Below, piece after piece: positions 42,159-51,029 of a DNA stretch of 53,179 nucleotides (its first letter is position 1; every line of letters starts with the position of its first letter). Both the position numbers and the translations under genes were made by a program. The notes under the pieces were generated by a model, which worked only from the letters and a program-made list of their open reading frames with translations, had not been told where the DNA came from and searched no databases. This DNA comes from Flammeovirgaceae bacterium UBA1842 (GTDB taxonomy: Bacteria > Bacteroidota > Bacteroidia > Cytophagales > Cyclobacteriaceae), in assembly GCA_002338655.1 (NCBI GenBank), contig DDIU01000005.1:1-53179 (forward strand), given 5' to 3'.

Positions 42159-43007
42159 TCAATCCACTTCTAATTCCTCTTCAGTTCCGTTTACAACTAC
42201 CCTCACCTTACTGTCGCATTCACCATCACCATAATAAATGGATATTTCTTTGTTTTCGGTGGTGATTACTTTAACACCTGCCACTGGCTTACGGCCTCTT
42301 CTACTCCTTCTACATGTCTTATCAAAAACGAGATCTTCAGTAATCAAACTTGAATATGCCACGCCTCTTCGGGTTACACCTTCAGCAGTTCCAGAAACAT
42401 ATACCTTACCATTGGATCGGTCCCAAACCCTTACATGGTCTGCTTCACGGGTAGCAAATGTGCCATCTTCCCAGGTGATTTTTCCATCCTCAAGGGTTAC
42501 ATTAAATGTCAACACGCTATCGGGCTCATTGGATATGTTCGTAGTAGTCCGGGTTCCTTCTATTGCTATACCATTAATAGAATAATTAACAAAGGTCATG
42601 GTGATCACACTGCCCACTTCCACATGTTTACCAATGAAGGTGATCACAATCTTACCCTTCCTCAAGTTGCCTTTGGCATCGATACAACCATCTCCAAAGT
42701 CAAGTGTAATTGTACCGGCCTCCCTTGTTCCTGCAAAAGAAAATACACCAGAACAGAACCTGTCATCATCAATGGTATCTTCCGTTTTTCCACCCGTACT
42801 GGATTCGTTAACAGCGTCCATTGACACCATAGATAATCCATCTATATCTTCATAGACAGCCTCCATATCTGTTTCACTCACCACCAGGTCAGTTGCATCC
42901 AACGCATTTTCGGTAATCACATCTTCACTACAGGCCGCAAAAAGCAGGCCCGCAAGTAAAAACATAAAAAATCGATTCATCTTGTCATTTAATTTTATCG
43001 TTTTCAT
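42159..43007 (-). CDS. Hypothetical lipoprotein
   Basis: This 282-residue lipoprotein has an SpII site L-L-F-A-A-C (Cys26) followed by S-E-D. The mature part is beta-rich with a Ser/Thr/Gly acid linker, F-S-F-A-G-T-R-E-A-G-T-I-T-L-D-F-G-D-G-C-I-D, later R-S-R-R-G-R-K-P, and no enzyme motif. A shorter start at Met10 (position 42980) would still give a workable signal. It is a single gene with its own terminator (42107-42143). Confidence 0.85.
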   Translation of the reverse strand: MKTIKLNDKMNRFFMFLLAGLLFAACSEDVITENALDATDLVVSETDMEAVYEDIDGLSMVSMDAVNESSTGGKTEDTIDDDRFCSGVFSFAGTREAGTITLDFGDGCIDAKGNLRKGKIVITFIGKHVEVGSVITMTFVNYSINGIAIEGTRTTTNISNEPDSVLTFNVTLEDGKITWEDGTFATREADHVRVWDRSNGKVYVSGTAEGVTRRGVAYSSLITEDLVFDKTCRRSRRGRKPVAGVKVITTENKEISIYYGDGECDSKVRVVVNGTEEELEVD

Positions 43008-43072
43008 AGTATTTTTTGTTTAATTCTGTTCCTTAGATGTCGTGAAATACAAAAGGTTTAATCCACACTAAA

Positions 43073-43753
43073 ATGAATTCAATAAAGGAAGAACTGAGTC
43101 AAAAAAAGCATGATTTTGCACATGTTACACCATTTGATTTAAGTAAAGAACCCTACTACATTTTTGACCTTACAGAATCCAATCAGGAATTGATGGCCAT
43201 TGATCTAAATGATGAAATACTGTTCACGGACTATATTTTCAAAACGATGAAAAAGGAAAACGCAGTAGTGGGCATCGGCAAATACAATGAAAACCGGACC
43301 ATTTACAAAAGAAGTGAGGTGTTTGGTGGTGAGGAGAGTAGGTCTTTACACTTAGGCATTGATATTTGGGCTAAGGCAGGTACTCCTGTTTATGCCCCAC
43401 TTGCTGGACACATCCATAGTTTCGCCAATAACAATCAACATGGTGACTACGGCCCTACCATCATTTTAGAACATGAACTGGGGGGCATCATTTTTTACTC
43501 CTTATATGGTCATTTAAGCAAAATCTCACTGAATGGTATCACTAAAGGCCAAAAAGTGACTCAGGGGGAACAAATTGCTTTGCTAGGTGACTACAGCGAG
43601 AATGTACATTGGCCTCCACATTTACACTTTCAGATCATCAGTGATATTGGGGATTATATTGGGGATTTTCCTGGGGTGGCCAAGCCAAGTGAAGCAGCAC
43701 ATTGGTTAGAACGATGTCCTGATCCCAACCTGATCTTGAGAATGGAGATTTAA
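43073..43753 (+). CDS. M23-family peptidase
   Basis: This 226-residue LytM-type metallopeptidase is expected to cleave peptidoglycan crosslinks. The zinc site is His93-x-x-x-Asp97 (L-H-L-G-I-D) with His185 in H-L-H-F, and His147 in Y-G-H-L-S is the second catalytic histidine. No signal peptide is obvious, so its location is uncertain; the protein could be cytoplasmic or exported by another route. The neighbour on the convergent side encodes racemases, which make D-amino acids used in peptidoglycan; that is a loose link. Confidence 0.9.
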   Translation: MNSIKEELSQKKHDFAHVTPFDLSKEPYYIFDLTESNQELMAIDLNDEILFTDYIFKTMKKENAVVGIGKYNENRTIYKRSEVFGGEESRSLHLGIDIWAKAGTPVYAPLAGHIHSFANNNQHGDYGPTIILEHELGGIIFYSLYGHLSKISLNGITKGQKVTQGEQIALLGDYSENVHWPPHLHFQIISDIGDYIGDFPGVAKPSEAAHWLERCPDPNLILRMEI

Positions 43754-43754
43754 A

Positions 43755-43808
43755 TTCTTGTCTCTAGGGTCTTAAGTCTTGGTTCTGAGTTCTTGTTTCT
43801 TGCCTCTT
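43755..43808. repeat. Degenerate TTCTTG-type repeats
   Basis: Seven or so imperfect copies of a TCTTGTT/TCTTGGTT/TTCTGAG-type word stand in tandem between the convergent M23 and racemase genes. The stretch is low-complexity pyrimidine-rich DNA and probably a repeat of the kind seen in intergenic Bacteroidota DNA; a terminator is not evident. Confidence 0.4.
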
Positions 43809-43815
43809 AAATTTG

Positions 43816-44889
43816 TTATTCCACGATCTTCTTTTCAATATAAGCTGAGTTGAGTATGCTCAATGCGCCCATATACCTGAGCTTAAAAGATATTAGGTCT
43901 CCTACTTTATAATTTCTTCTGGTTTTACCCAAATCAATGACCAACATATCGCTGCTTGCTCCCGAAATCTCAATCTTCTTATCGTCAGGGATCAAGTATT
44001 CGGGAGAAATATCCAAAAGACCTATGTCAATTATGGCCCTATAGGAAGACTTACCGTATTTGCTTTCATCAATCTCCAATATCTCTCCAGATGGGTTCTC
44101 AGCGAGCTCCCCCGTAGGCACCATCGGTTTTTCATGTAGTTCAATTATTTCTGCATGTAGTTTAAAGACATCATCTTTCATCCCTTTCACTGTTTTCATT
44201 GTGAAAAGGTTAAGGCCAAAATAGAGTATTTCCCCAATCCGGAAATGATTGACGCCCATTGGTCTCAAATTCTTTAATAGTAACGGAATAGTAACAGAGG
44301 TACCCCCAGAAACCCATGGTATATTGCGGTTAAATTTGGCCTCTATCAACTGCTTGTACAGGCTTAATTGAATAAGCTTATCCTGCGAGGGCATAACCCC
44401 ATGCAGGCAGTTCAGATTTGTGCCCAACCCCACTACACGAATGCCAGGCAACTCAAAAATGCTGGAATAGAACTCAATAACGTTCTCTCCCACCACACCT
44501 TCGCGTAGGTCTCCCATTTCAATCATAATGATGATTTTATGGAGCTTACCTTGTTTAACCGCTTCTTCCGACAGCATTTTGATAGTGGTCAATTCACTAT
44601 TAAAACTAACATCCGCAAACTTGACAATTTTAGGGATGCTCCGCTTGGCAGGCGGTTTGATATATACTGTTTGTACTTCTGGATTGATCTCCTTTACTAC
44701 CTTGAGATTACTGACCCGTGAGTCATGAATTTCCATTACCCCTAAATTGAGTATTTCTTGAATGTAGCTTTTGTTACCACAAAGCAGCTTGGCTACCACC
44801 CCCCATTCGATATTTCTATCCCCAAAAAGCTTTGACAGGAATTTGTAATTATGATTTAACCTTGATCTATGTAATTCTAAATATGCCAT
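43816..44889 (-). CDS. Ornithine/alanine racemase-family enzyme
   Basis: This 357-residue PLP enzyme of fold type III is close to ornithine racemase and the alanine-racemase-like group. The PLP lysine is Lys34 in W-G-V-V-A-K-L-L-C-G-N; typical later pieces are H-F-R-I-G-E-I-L-Y-F-G-L-N (phosphate-binding region) and S-G-G-T-S-V-T-I-P-L. It differs from the next gene, a classical Alr, in the N-terminal motif. It lies 2 bp after alr at the end of a minus-strand cluster with amidohydrolase, GNAT and symporter genes. The substrate is a guess; a basic D-amino acid is likely from the family. Confidence 0.87.
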   Translation of the reverse strand: MAYLELHRSRLNHNYKFLSKLFGDRNIEWGVVAKLLCGNKSYIQEILNLGVMEIHDSRVSNLKVVKEINPEVQTVYIKPPAKRSIPKIVKFADVSFNSELTTIKMLSEEAVKQGKLHKIIIMIEMGDLREGVVGENVIEFYSSIFELPGIRVVGLGTNLNCLHGVMPSQDKLIQLSLYKQLIEAKFNRNIPWVSGGTSVTIPLLLKNLRPMGVNHFRIGEILYFGLNLFTMKTVKGMKDDVFKLHAEIIELHEKPMVPTGELAENPSGEILEIDESKYGKSSYRAIIDIGLLDISPEYLIPDDKKIEISGASSDMLVIDLGKTRRNYKVGDLISFKLRYMGALSILNSAYIEKKIVE

Positions 44890-44891
44890 TT

Positions 44892-46049
44892 TTATTCTTT
44901 TATTATTCGTGGAATACGGTCGGGTAGCCGTGTAAGCAATTCATAATTGAGCTGACTACTTAGTTCTCCAAATGAGGCTACCGAGATTTCTAACCCATTG
45001 TCACCCCCAATTAAAATAACCTCATCCCCTTTTTTCGCCTCAGCTTCAGTAACGTCCAAGATCATCATGTTCATATTTACCACACCAATGACCCCTACCC
45101 TTACATTATTTACCAATGCCCTACCTATATTACTTAAACTTCTACTATAACCTTGCGCATAACCTACGGGAACAGTGGCAATACGCATATCTTGTTGGGC
45201 CAGAAAACTGGTACCATAACCAATGAACTCTCCAAGTGCTACAGATTTGATGCTCATAACAGCACTTCGCCATGAGATCACCCTTTTTAGCGGATCACTT
45301 TTATCCGGGTTTTTTGTTTTGCCCAAATAATCAATAAAGGTTTCCCTACTAGGCCAATATCCATATTGCAATATTCCTATCCGCACCATGTCCATTCGTG
45401 TTTTGGGATAGGTCATGGCGGCTGCTGAACAAGCGGTATGCCTTATTCTCGGGGTAAGATCATTTGTCACAAGCAATTTATAGAATTTATTAAACCACTT
45501 AATTTGCTTCTGTACCCGAACATGGTTGGCCACACTTTCTGCACCCGCATAATGAGTACATGCCCCCTCAAGTACGAAATGATCCCTATTCTCCTTAAGA
45601 AATTTGATGGCTGCTTTTAGGCCCTCTTGGTTAAAACCGGTTCTGTTCAATCCCGTCTCTACCTCAATATGGATCCTTGCTTTTTTACCCAATCTTTTAG
45701 CGGCATTGATTGCATTCACCATTCTATCAGGCTCAAACACAAAAAACTGTATATCATTACTGATGGCCCACTCCAAATCGTCATTTTCAAGCACGCCCAT
45801 TATCATTATTTCAGAATTATGCTTTCTGATATGCAGCACCTCATAGGCCTCGTCAGCACTGAATACCGAAAAATGTCGGATACCACACTCCTCTGCAATC
45901 TTTACAAATTGCTTAATGCCATGCCCGTAGGCGTTGCCTTTTACTACCGATGAAATGGTTACATCTTCACCTAATTGGCTCTTTATAAATGCCAAATTGA
46001 TTTGTAGTGCCGATTTACTCAAAAATATGGTTGAAGGACTTTTTATCAT
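44892..46049 (-). CDS. alr: Alanine racemase
   Basis: This 385-residue PLP racemase interconverts L- and D-alanine. The PLP lysine is Lys37 in S-S-V-V-K-G-N-A-Y-G-H-G, the catalytic tyrosine of the C-terminal domain is in F-I-G-Y-G-T-S-F, and V-R-I-G-I-L-Q-Y-G is the phosphate loop. The ATG overlaps the M20 gene stop by 4 bp, and the ornithine-racemase-like gene follows after 2 bp. Whether it serves the cell wall (no murF fusion here) or a catabolic operon is open; the neighbourhood suggests the latter. Confidence 0.93.
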   Translation of the reverse strand: MIKSPSTIFLSKSALQINLAFIKSQLGEDVTISSVVKGNAYGHGIKQFVKIAEECGIRHFSVFSADEAYEVLHIRKHNSEIMIMGVLENDDLEWAISNDIQFFVFEPDRMVNAINAAKRLGKKARIHIEVETGLNRTGFNQEGLKAAIKFLKENRDHFVLEGACTHYAGAESVANHVRVQKQIKWFNKFYKLLVTNDLTPRIRHTACSAAAMTYPKTRMDMVRIGILQYGYWPSRETFIDYLGKTKNPDKSDPLKRVISWRSAVMSIKSVALGEFIGYGTSFLAQQDMRIATVPVGYAQGYSRSLSNIGRALVNNVRVGVIGVVNMNMMILDVTEAEAKKGDEVILIGGDNGLEISVASFGELSSQLNYELLTRLPDRIPRIIKE

Positions 46050-47188
46050 TTATTCACGATTTGATCAATTATAGATTCAAACATCTTTAATCCAGTTGAT
46101 ATTATTTGATCTGGAAAATCATAATCTGGATTGTGCAAATCCGGGCAATCGATCCCTGCTCCTAACCCAAACATGGCTCCCTCATACTTTTTTGTAAAAA
46201 GCCCGAAATCCTCACTCCACCTAAATGGCTCCGCTCTTACTACCGAATCAAAACCATTCTTTTGAACAGCATCTGAAATGATCTTTTGGCACTTTTCAGA
46301 ATTAGTAGTTGCAGCGAATACCTCAGTTTTCTCAAAAGCTATTTTCAATCTATATTTTTCAGCTATTCGTTTAGCAAAACCAGAAGCTTCTTCGGTTAGT
46401 TTTGTCAGATCATCATCATTATAGGCACGCAATGTAGCCATAATATGGGCATGTCCTGGAGAAACCCCAAAAGCTTTAGTCCCTAACTGCGCATGTACCA
46501 CCGTAACAATGGCAAACTCGCTCAAAGGCAAGGTTTTATTTGAGAGGGAATGCCATTTTTCCACAATTTTGGCCATAGCCAAAGCTGGGGAGTTACCGTT
46601 TTCAGGCTCTGCTGCGTGGGAAGTTTTACCTTCTAACCTAACAATCAGGCCCTGGGAAGCAGAAGCAAATGTGCCTTCCCGCATTACAATTTGGTTGGTT
46701 GGATATCCCGGAAGGTTATGAAGTGCGAAGAAATAATCAAAGCCCAGCTTCTGAAATACAGGATCGCTGATCATTCGTTCAGCTCCTTCACCTGTTTCTT
46801 CAGCCGGCTGAAATAACAATATCACCTTTCCTGATTGTGGTCTGTTCCTTTTTAAATATGCCGCTAGGCCAGCAACCATTACCATGTGGCCATCATGCCC
46901 ACATTTATGGCTTACCCCCGCTACTTTTGACTGATAAGCCATCTCATTTACCTCCTGTATCGGCAGTGCATCCAATTCAGACCGAATGACAACAGTTGAG
47001 CCAGGTTCTTTCCCATTGTAAACAAACAAAAGCCCTGTGCCCCCCACTCCTTCTATTGTCTCATCTGGAGCATACTGGGCTAAAAATGCCTTTATTCTAT
47101 TGGCTGTATTTTTCTCTTCTCCTGATAGTTCAGGGTGTTGATGGAGCTCCTGTCTTAACTTGATTAATTCTTCTAAATTATCGCTCAA
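46046..47188 (-). CDS. M20-family amidohydrolase
   Basis: This 380-residue metallohydrolase of the M20D (aminoacylase/hippurate hydrolase/IAA-amino-acid hydrolase) type has the N-terminal R-Q-E-L-H-Q-H-P-E-L-S, the metal ligands C-G-H-D-G-H-M and the catalytic P-A-E-E-T-G-E-G, plus the dimerisation domain (about 180-290) with K-T-S-H-A-A-E-P. It would deacylate N-acyl amino acids or split a dipeptide-like amide in the cytoplasm. It is coupled to alr by a 4-bp overlap and follows the GNAT gene by 4 bp. Confidence 0.92.
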   Translation of the reverse strand: MSDNLEELIKLRQELHQHPELSGEEKNTANRIKAFLAQYAPDETIEGVGGTGLLFVYNGKEPGSTVVIRSELDALPIQEVNEMAYQSKVAGVSHKCGHDGHMVMVAGLAAYLKRNRPQSGKVILLFQPAEETGEGAERMISDPVFQKLGFDYFFALHNLPGYPTNQIVMREGTFASASQGLIVRLEGKTSHAAEPENGNSPALAMAKIVEKWHSLSNKTLPLSEFAIVTVVHAQLGTKAFGVSPGHAHIMATLRAYNDDDLTKLTEEASGFAKRIAEKYRLKIAFEKTEVFAATTNSEKCQKIISDAVQKNGFDSVVRAEPFRWSEDFGLFTKKYEGAMFGLGAGIDCPDLHNPDYDFPDQIISTGLKMFESIIDQIVNK

Positions 47189-47192
47189 CGGT

Positions 47193-47651
47193 TTATTTCT
47201 TAAGTCGCATTTCTAAATACTTGTTGGTAAAACCCAATTTTTCATAAAGGATTTTAGCAGGATTATTTGGCTCTACATGCAATGCTATGTCGCCATCAGC
47301 ATTATTAATTGCCTCAAGCATTAATTTTTTGCCAATGCCATGGCCTCGGTAATCTTTATGCATGGCGATATAAACCAGTATGTTTTCAGGGATATATCCC
47401 TCCATACCTGTTCTGTTCACTATCACTGCGCCTACTATTTTATCTTTATCATGGGCTGTCACGGCAAATCCACCTGGGGAAACCCCACTATTGAGTGCGT
47501 AATCAAGGCATTTGGCAATATCTTCCTTTTTATCACCATACTCGTCAAGATGAATTTCCAAAAAGGTAGCAATGGCGTTACGTTCGATCATGCCTACTGT
47601 TTCAGAAGGACGTAAGGTCTTATATGTTATTGAAAGTTTAGTGTCATTCAT
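47193..47651 (-). CDS. GNAT-family N-acetyltransferase
   Basis: This 152-residue acetyl-CoA-dependent transferase has the acetyl-CoA loop in Y-R-G-H-G-I-G-K-K-L-M (the R/Q-x-x-G-x-G/A motif) and a final strand L-G-F-T-N-K-Y-L-E-M-R-L. The acceptor could be an amino acid, a D-amino acid, a peptide or a small amine. It is the second gene in the cluster after the symporter, about 110 bp downstream of it, and directly before the M20 deacylase. An acetylation/deacetylation cycle is one way to read that pair. Confidence 0.88.
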   Translation of the reverse strand: MNDTKLSITYKTLRPSETVGMIERNAIATFLEIHLDEYGDKKEDIAKCLDYALNSGVSPGGFAVTAHDKDKIVGAVIVNRTGMEGYIPENILVYIAMHKDYRGHGIGKKLMLEAINNADGDIALHVEPNNPAKILYEKLGFTNKYLEMRLKK

Positions 47652-47760
47652 GTTTTTAGATTTAATGGTAGATTAATGATTAACGATAGTGGCCAAAACA
47701 ATTTACGTTTTTAATGTGAGCACCGATATATTAATATTTGGCCTTGCTACTATCTGTTAT

Positions 47761-49194
47761 TCAATTTCTATCTTTTGTAAATTTATTAACAATAATAAAA
47801 GTCAATAATGAGGCGGTTATACCATATATATTTGCGTCTAATCCAAATGGTAGGCTTACTTTGAAAAGTATTAATACCAAAGTAGTACCGCCCCCTATCA
47901 ACATTGCCCAAAAGGCAGCTTCAGGTCGGGTGTTTTTCCAAAATAGTGCCGCAAGCAATGGAACAAACAACCCAGATACCATAAAAGCATATGAATATAG
48001 CATTAATTCCAGCACATCTGTCATATACATAGCAAGAATAAGTGCCAATACACCAACAATTAAGGTCAGGCCTTGGCTGATTCTAACTACCTGATTGTCA
48101 GATTTGCCAATATGAAGCCATTTACCGAATACATCGGTAAGTAAATTGCCCGATGCAGCCATCAAACAACTATCGGCAGTAGACATAATAGCAGAAAAAT
48201 AAGCCGACATCATCAATCCCATTAATCCAACGGGCAGAATTGATCGGAGTAATAGTGGTAGTCCAAGTTCAGCGTCCATTGAAGCCACTTCTCCAAAACC
48301 TAAAGAAGCGAACATCCCTTGTTCGGCAGCTACCCTGCCAAATAAGCCGAGCATTACACCCATTAGTGCCATTATAGGCCATTCAAACAACCCGGCTATG
48401 AACCATGCTTTTTTGGCCGTTTTCTCGTCTTTACAAGCATAGATGCGTTGGTACAAGGTCATCCCCACGAACCAAATAGGAATAATTGTTATGCCCCAGT
48501 TCACAAAGGTCTGCCAACTGATATTATTAAATTGAAGAAACTCTGGTGCTAGTGTGGATTTGATGGTTTCATACCCACCTACAGCATAATATCCCATGGG
48601 GATTCCAATAAAAATCAAACCCGACATGAGAATGATCCATTGAATTGTGTCAGTATATATTACCGCCTTCATTCCTCCCAATACTGTATAACAGATAGCG
48701 ATGACGCCCATTATAAGCAAGGCACTATTAAGGTTGAGACCAACAAATGAAGCAGATGCCAGTTTTGCTCCAGCTAATATTTGGGAACTGGTAAATCCTA
48801 AATAGCCAATAGCTGAGATGACCCCTGCCAATAATGCTACTTTGGGATTGTAAAAATGAGCGAATATCTGTGGGAAGGTGAGCAGGTTTTTGGTTTTGGA
48901 TAGTTCACTGACTTTAGGGATTAACAATACTGCCGCCAACCATGCCCCAATAAGCCCGGTAAATAACATCCACGATCCTGAAATTCCAATTGTAAAACCA
49001 AGGCCGCCAAGTCCAATGGAAAAACCCCCACCAACATCCGTTGCTACTACTGAAAGGCCAACATGCCAAGACCCCATAGACCTACCGCCAACATAATAAT
49101 CATCTGCCGTTTTGTTCTTTTTTAAAAAGAAAAACCCCACTCCCAACATGGCTATCATGTAGATGACAAAAATGGCTATATCTATGTAGTGCAT
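47761..49194 (-). CDS. Sodium:solute symporter (SSS family)
   Basis: This 477-residue transporter has thirteen or so predicted helices in the SSS/LeuT-like fold. Typical pieces are D-D-Y-Y-V-G-G-R-S-M near helix 1 and the later A-Y-F-S-A-I-M-S-T-A-D-S-C-L-M sodium-site motif of helix 8. Family substrates include proline, sugars, pantothenate and others, so the substrate here must be inferred from the neighbours (GNAT, amidohydrolase, racemases): an amino acid or its N-acyl form. It is the first gene of the cluster; a palindrome at 49205-49216 and a -7-like box at 49228-49235 lie just upstream. Confidence 0.92.
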   Translation of the reverse strand: MHYIDIAIFVIYMIAMLGVGFFFLKKNKTADDYYVGGRSMGSWHVGLSVVATDVGGGFSIGLGGLGFTIGISGSWMLFTGLIGAWLAAVLLIPKVSELSKTKNLLTFPQIFAHFYNPKVALLAGVISAIGYLGFTSSQILAGAKLASASFVGLNLNSALLIMGVIAICYTVLGGMKAVIYTDTIQWIILMSGLIFIGIPMGYYAVGGYETIKSTLAPEFLQFNNISWQTFVNWGITIIPIWFVGMTLYQRIYACKDEKTAKKAWFIAGLFEWPIMALMGVMLGLFGRVAAEQGMFASLGFGEVASMDAELGLPLLLRSILPVGLMGLMMSAYFSAIMSTADSCLMAASGNLLTDVFGKWLHIGKSDNQVVRISQGLTLIVGVLALILAMYMTDVLELMLYSYAFMVSGLFVPLLAALFWKNTRPEAAFWAMLIGGGTTLVLILFKVSLPFGLDANIYGITASLLTFIIVNKFTKDRN

Positions 49195-49204
49195 GCATAT
49201 TTAG

Positions 49205-49235
49205 TTTCTATAGAAATCAATTTTCAACAAAAATA
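49205..49235 (-). promoter_or_regulatory. Promoter box and palindrome of the symporter operon
   Basis: TATTTTTG, a full match to the TAnnTTTG -7 consensus, is read on the minus strand at 49235-49228. A perfect 12-bp palindrome TTTCTATAGAAA follows at 49205-49216, between that box and the start codon at 49194. No convincing -33 TTTG is seen. The palindrome is well placed to be an operator, possibly for the MarR protein encoded just upstream. Confidence 0.45.
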
Positions 49236-49321
49236 GGCATATAACCTTTGTTTATCCACTTTATAAGGGACTAATCCAAATTAAAATGAAATTATAGTTT
49301 GTGTAGAAATTAATTAGCTCA

Positions 49322-49798
49322 CTATTGGCTGCTAATTTCATCTACTGTAATAACAGGAGAAGCTTCAATGTCCTGGATGCCCATAAAGTCAATTAGGAGA
49401 TCAAAAGCATTTTCAAGCTCTTTGATCTTTTTAGGAGTGGTTTCCTCCAATTTCTGCGCTAATTTCTCATGCATTAGCTTGGGGGTCGACTTCAGTAATT
49501 TCTGGCCTAACGCTGTGAGAGCAATAAAACTTACCCTCCTATCCAATGGATTAGGCAACCGGGCAATCCAGCCTTTTTTCTCCAATCTGGTAATGATCCC
49601 AGTGATGGTGCTTGAATTTAGGTTCAGATAATGTGATACCTGCTTATGTGTTGCTTTAAACTCTGGTTGGTTGCTCAAAAAATTAAGTGTGAGCAATTGT
49701 GGGATGCTTATACCATATTCCTTCTGAATCCGTTTTGATTCCAAATTAACGGATCGTAGGATCTTGCGTATATTGATAAGTATGCTTGTGGAATCCAC
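49322..49798 (-). CDS. MarR-family transcriptional regulator
   Basis: This 158-residue winged-HTH repressor of the MarR group has the recognition region K-Q-V-S-H-Y-L-N-L-N-S-S-T-I-T-G-I-I-T-R-L-E-K-K-G-W and the wing R-L-P-N-P-L-D-R-R-V. Helices at each end form the dimer interface. It is encoded just upstream of the symporter-racemase cluster, separated by about 127 bp, and diverges from the DUF4159 gene. A 21-bp inverted repeat right upstream of its start suggests autoregulation. A ligand such as an amino acid or a small aromatic compound is possible. Confidence 0.92.
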   Translation of the reverse strand: MDSTSILINIRKILRSVNLESKRIQKEYGISIPQLLTLNFLSNQPEFKATHKQVSHYLNLNSSTITGIITRLEKKGWIARLPNPLDRRVSFIALTALGQKLLKSTPKLMHEKLAQKLEETTPKKIKELENAFDLLIDFMGIQDIEASPVITVDEISSQ

Positions 49799-49802
49799 TT
49801 TG

Positions 49803-49823
49803 TTTAATTTATTTCAAATTAAA
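49803..49823. promoter_or_regulatory. Candidate MarR operator
   Basis: A perfect inverted repeat, TTTAATTT and AAATTAAA around ATTTC, begins 5 bp upstream of the marR start and lies in the 84-bp marR-DUF4159 intergenic gap. The size and symmetry fit a MarR dimer site that could act on both divergent genes. Confidence 0.5.
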
Positions 49824-49882
49824 GACATTCTTCCCTGGATAAGAAGGAAGATTTATGCCATTTTATATTTATTTTGAGGCCT

Positions 49883-50539
49883 ATGAAGTATTTGGTTCTA
49901 CTGGGTTTACTATTTATTGGCCAAATTGGCCACAGTCAAGTGCATTTGAAATTAGCCAAACTCAAATATGATGGTGGTGGTGACTGGTATGCGAATAAAA
50001 CGGCTTTACCTAATCTCGCTAAGTTTTGTAATGCAAATATGGGCATGAACTTCGATACTGATGATGAAGTAGTAGATGTCAGCAGTCCCGATTTATTTCT
50101 TTATCCCTATATCTACATGACTGGGCACGGCAATGTAGTATTTTCCAGAAGTGATGCTCAAAATTTACGGACTTATCTCGAAGCTGGAGGTTTTCTACAT
50201 ATTGACGACAATTATGGCCTGGATCAATTTATTAGGTTGGAAATGAAAAAAGTATTTCCAGAACTTGATTTCGTTGAATTGCCCTTTAACCATCCTATCT
50301 ATCATCAACAATTTGAGTTTAAAGATGGTCTGCCCAAAATACATGAACACGATGGTAAACCCGCTCAGGGCTTTGGATTAATTTACAATGGCCGATTGGT
50401 TTGCTTTTATAGTTACGAATCTGATCTGGGTAATGGATGGGAAGACCAATCCATATATAATGATCCAGAGGTTAAGCGGCAACAGGCGTTAAAAATGGGT
50501 GCCAATATCATCTCCTACTGTTTCACTCAGTATCAGTAA
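49883..50539 (+). CDS. DUF4159 domain-containing protein
   Basis: This 218-residue secreted protein has a signal peptide (1-19, ending in I-G-H-S-Q) and then the DUF4159 domain: L-K-Y-D-G-G-G-D-W-Y-A-N-K-T-A-L-P-N-L, L-F-L-Y-P-Y-I-Y-M-T-G-H-G-N-V, G-G-F-L-H-I-D-D-N-Y-G-L and a late G-W-E-D-Q-S-I-Y-N-D-P motif. The domain has a type 1 glutamine-amidotransferase-like fold; its function is not known. ATG 49883 is preferred to the TTG at 49874 because it opens the signal peptide directly. Confidence 0.92.
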   Translation: MKYLVLLGLLFIGQIGHSQVHLKLAKLKYDGGGDWYANKTALPNLAKFCNANMGMNFDTDDEVVDVSSPDLFLYPYIYMTGHGNVVFSRSDAQNLRTYLEAGGFLHIDDNYGLDQFIRLEMKKVFPELDFVELPFNHPIYHQQFEFKDGLPKIHEHDGKPAQGFGLIYNGRLVCFYSYESDLGNGWEDQSIYNDPEVKRQQALKMGANIISYCFTQYQ

Positions 50540-50612
50540 TTACCCACTTTTAATCACATAGTACGTAGACAAACGTAGTGTTTTATATAAAATATTTTTA
50601 ATAACTATCTTT

Positions 50613-50637
50613 TTAGTTGTATAACTAATAAATTAGT
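50613..50637. promoter_or_regulatory. Candidate BlaI-type operators
   Basis: Two overlapping perfect palindromes lie 15 bp before the blaI-like start: TTAGTT-GTAT-AACTAA at 50613-50628 and ACTAAT-AA-ATTAGT at 50624-50637. They share the ACTAA half-site. BlaI/MecI repressors bind palindromes of this general size over their own promoters, so autoregulation of the BlaI/M56 pair is likely. Confidence 0.55.
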
Positions 50638-50651
50638 ATTACATTTATTTT

Positions 50652-51029
50652 ATGAAAGAATTAACCCGCGCTGAGGAGCAGATAATGCAAATCCTTTGGC
50701 AACTTAAAAAAGCCTTTGTAAAGGATATAATCGAAAAGATGCCTGAACCAAAGCCAGCCTACAATACGGTGTCCACTATAATCAGGATATTGGAACAAAA
50801 AGGCTTTGTTAGCCATAAAGCTTATGGTAAAACACACGAATATTTTGCTGTGGTACCAAAAGATAAGTACAGCAAATTTTATCTCAACAACTTCCTATCA
50901 GGGTATTTCAGTGGATCTTTTGAGAACCTCGTTTCATTTTTTGCCAAAGAAAATGATTTAAATGTACAAGAGGTTGAGGAACTGATGAAGCACCTAAAAA
51001 AGGATATAAACAAAGACACAGATGAATAG
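50652..51029 (+). CDS. BlaI/MecI/CopY-family repressor
   Basis: This 125-residue winged-HTH repressor has the family pattern L-T-R-A-E-E-Q-I-M-Q-I-L-W, then P-A-Y-N-T-V-S-T-I-I-R-I-L-E-Q-K-G-F-V-S-H (recognition helix) and a C-terminal dimer domain. In beta-lactam systems such repressors are cut when the partner M56 sensor is activated. Here the partner gene overlaps by 8 bp. Bacteroidota carry many such pairs whose targets and stimuli are unknown. Confidence 0.94.
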   Translation: MKELTRAEEQIMQILWQLKKAFVKDIIEKMPEPKPAYNTVSTIIRILEQKGFVSHKAYGKTHEYFAVVPKDKYSKFYLNNFLSGYFSGSFENLVSFFAKENDLNVQEVEELMKHLKKDINKDTDE

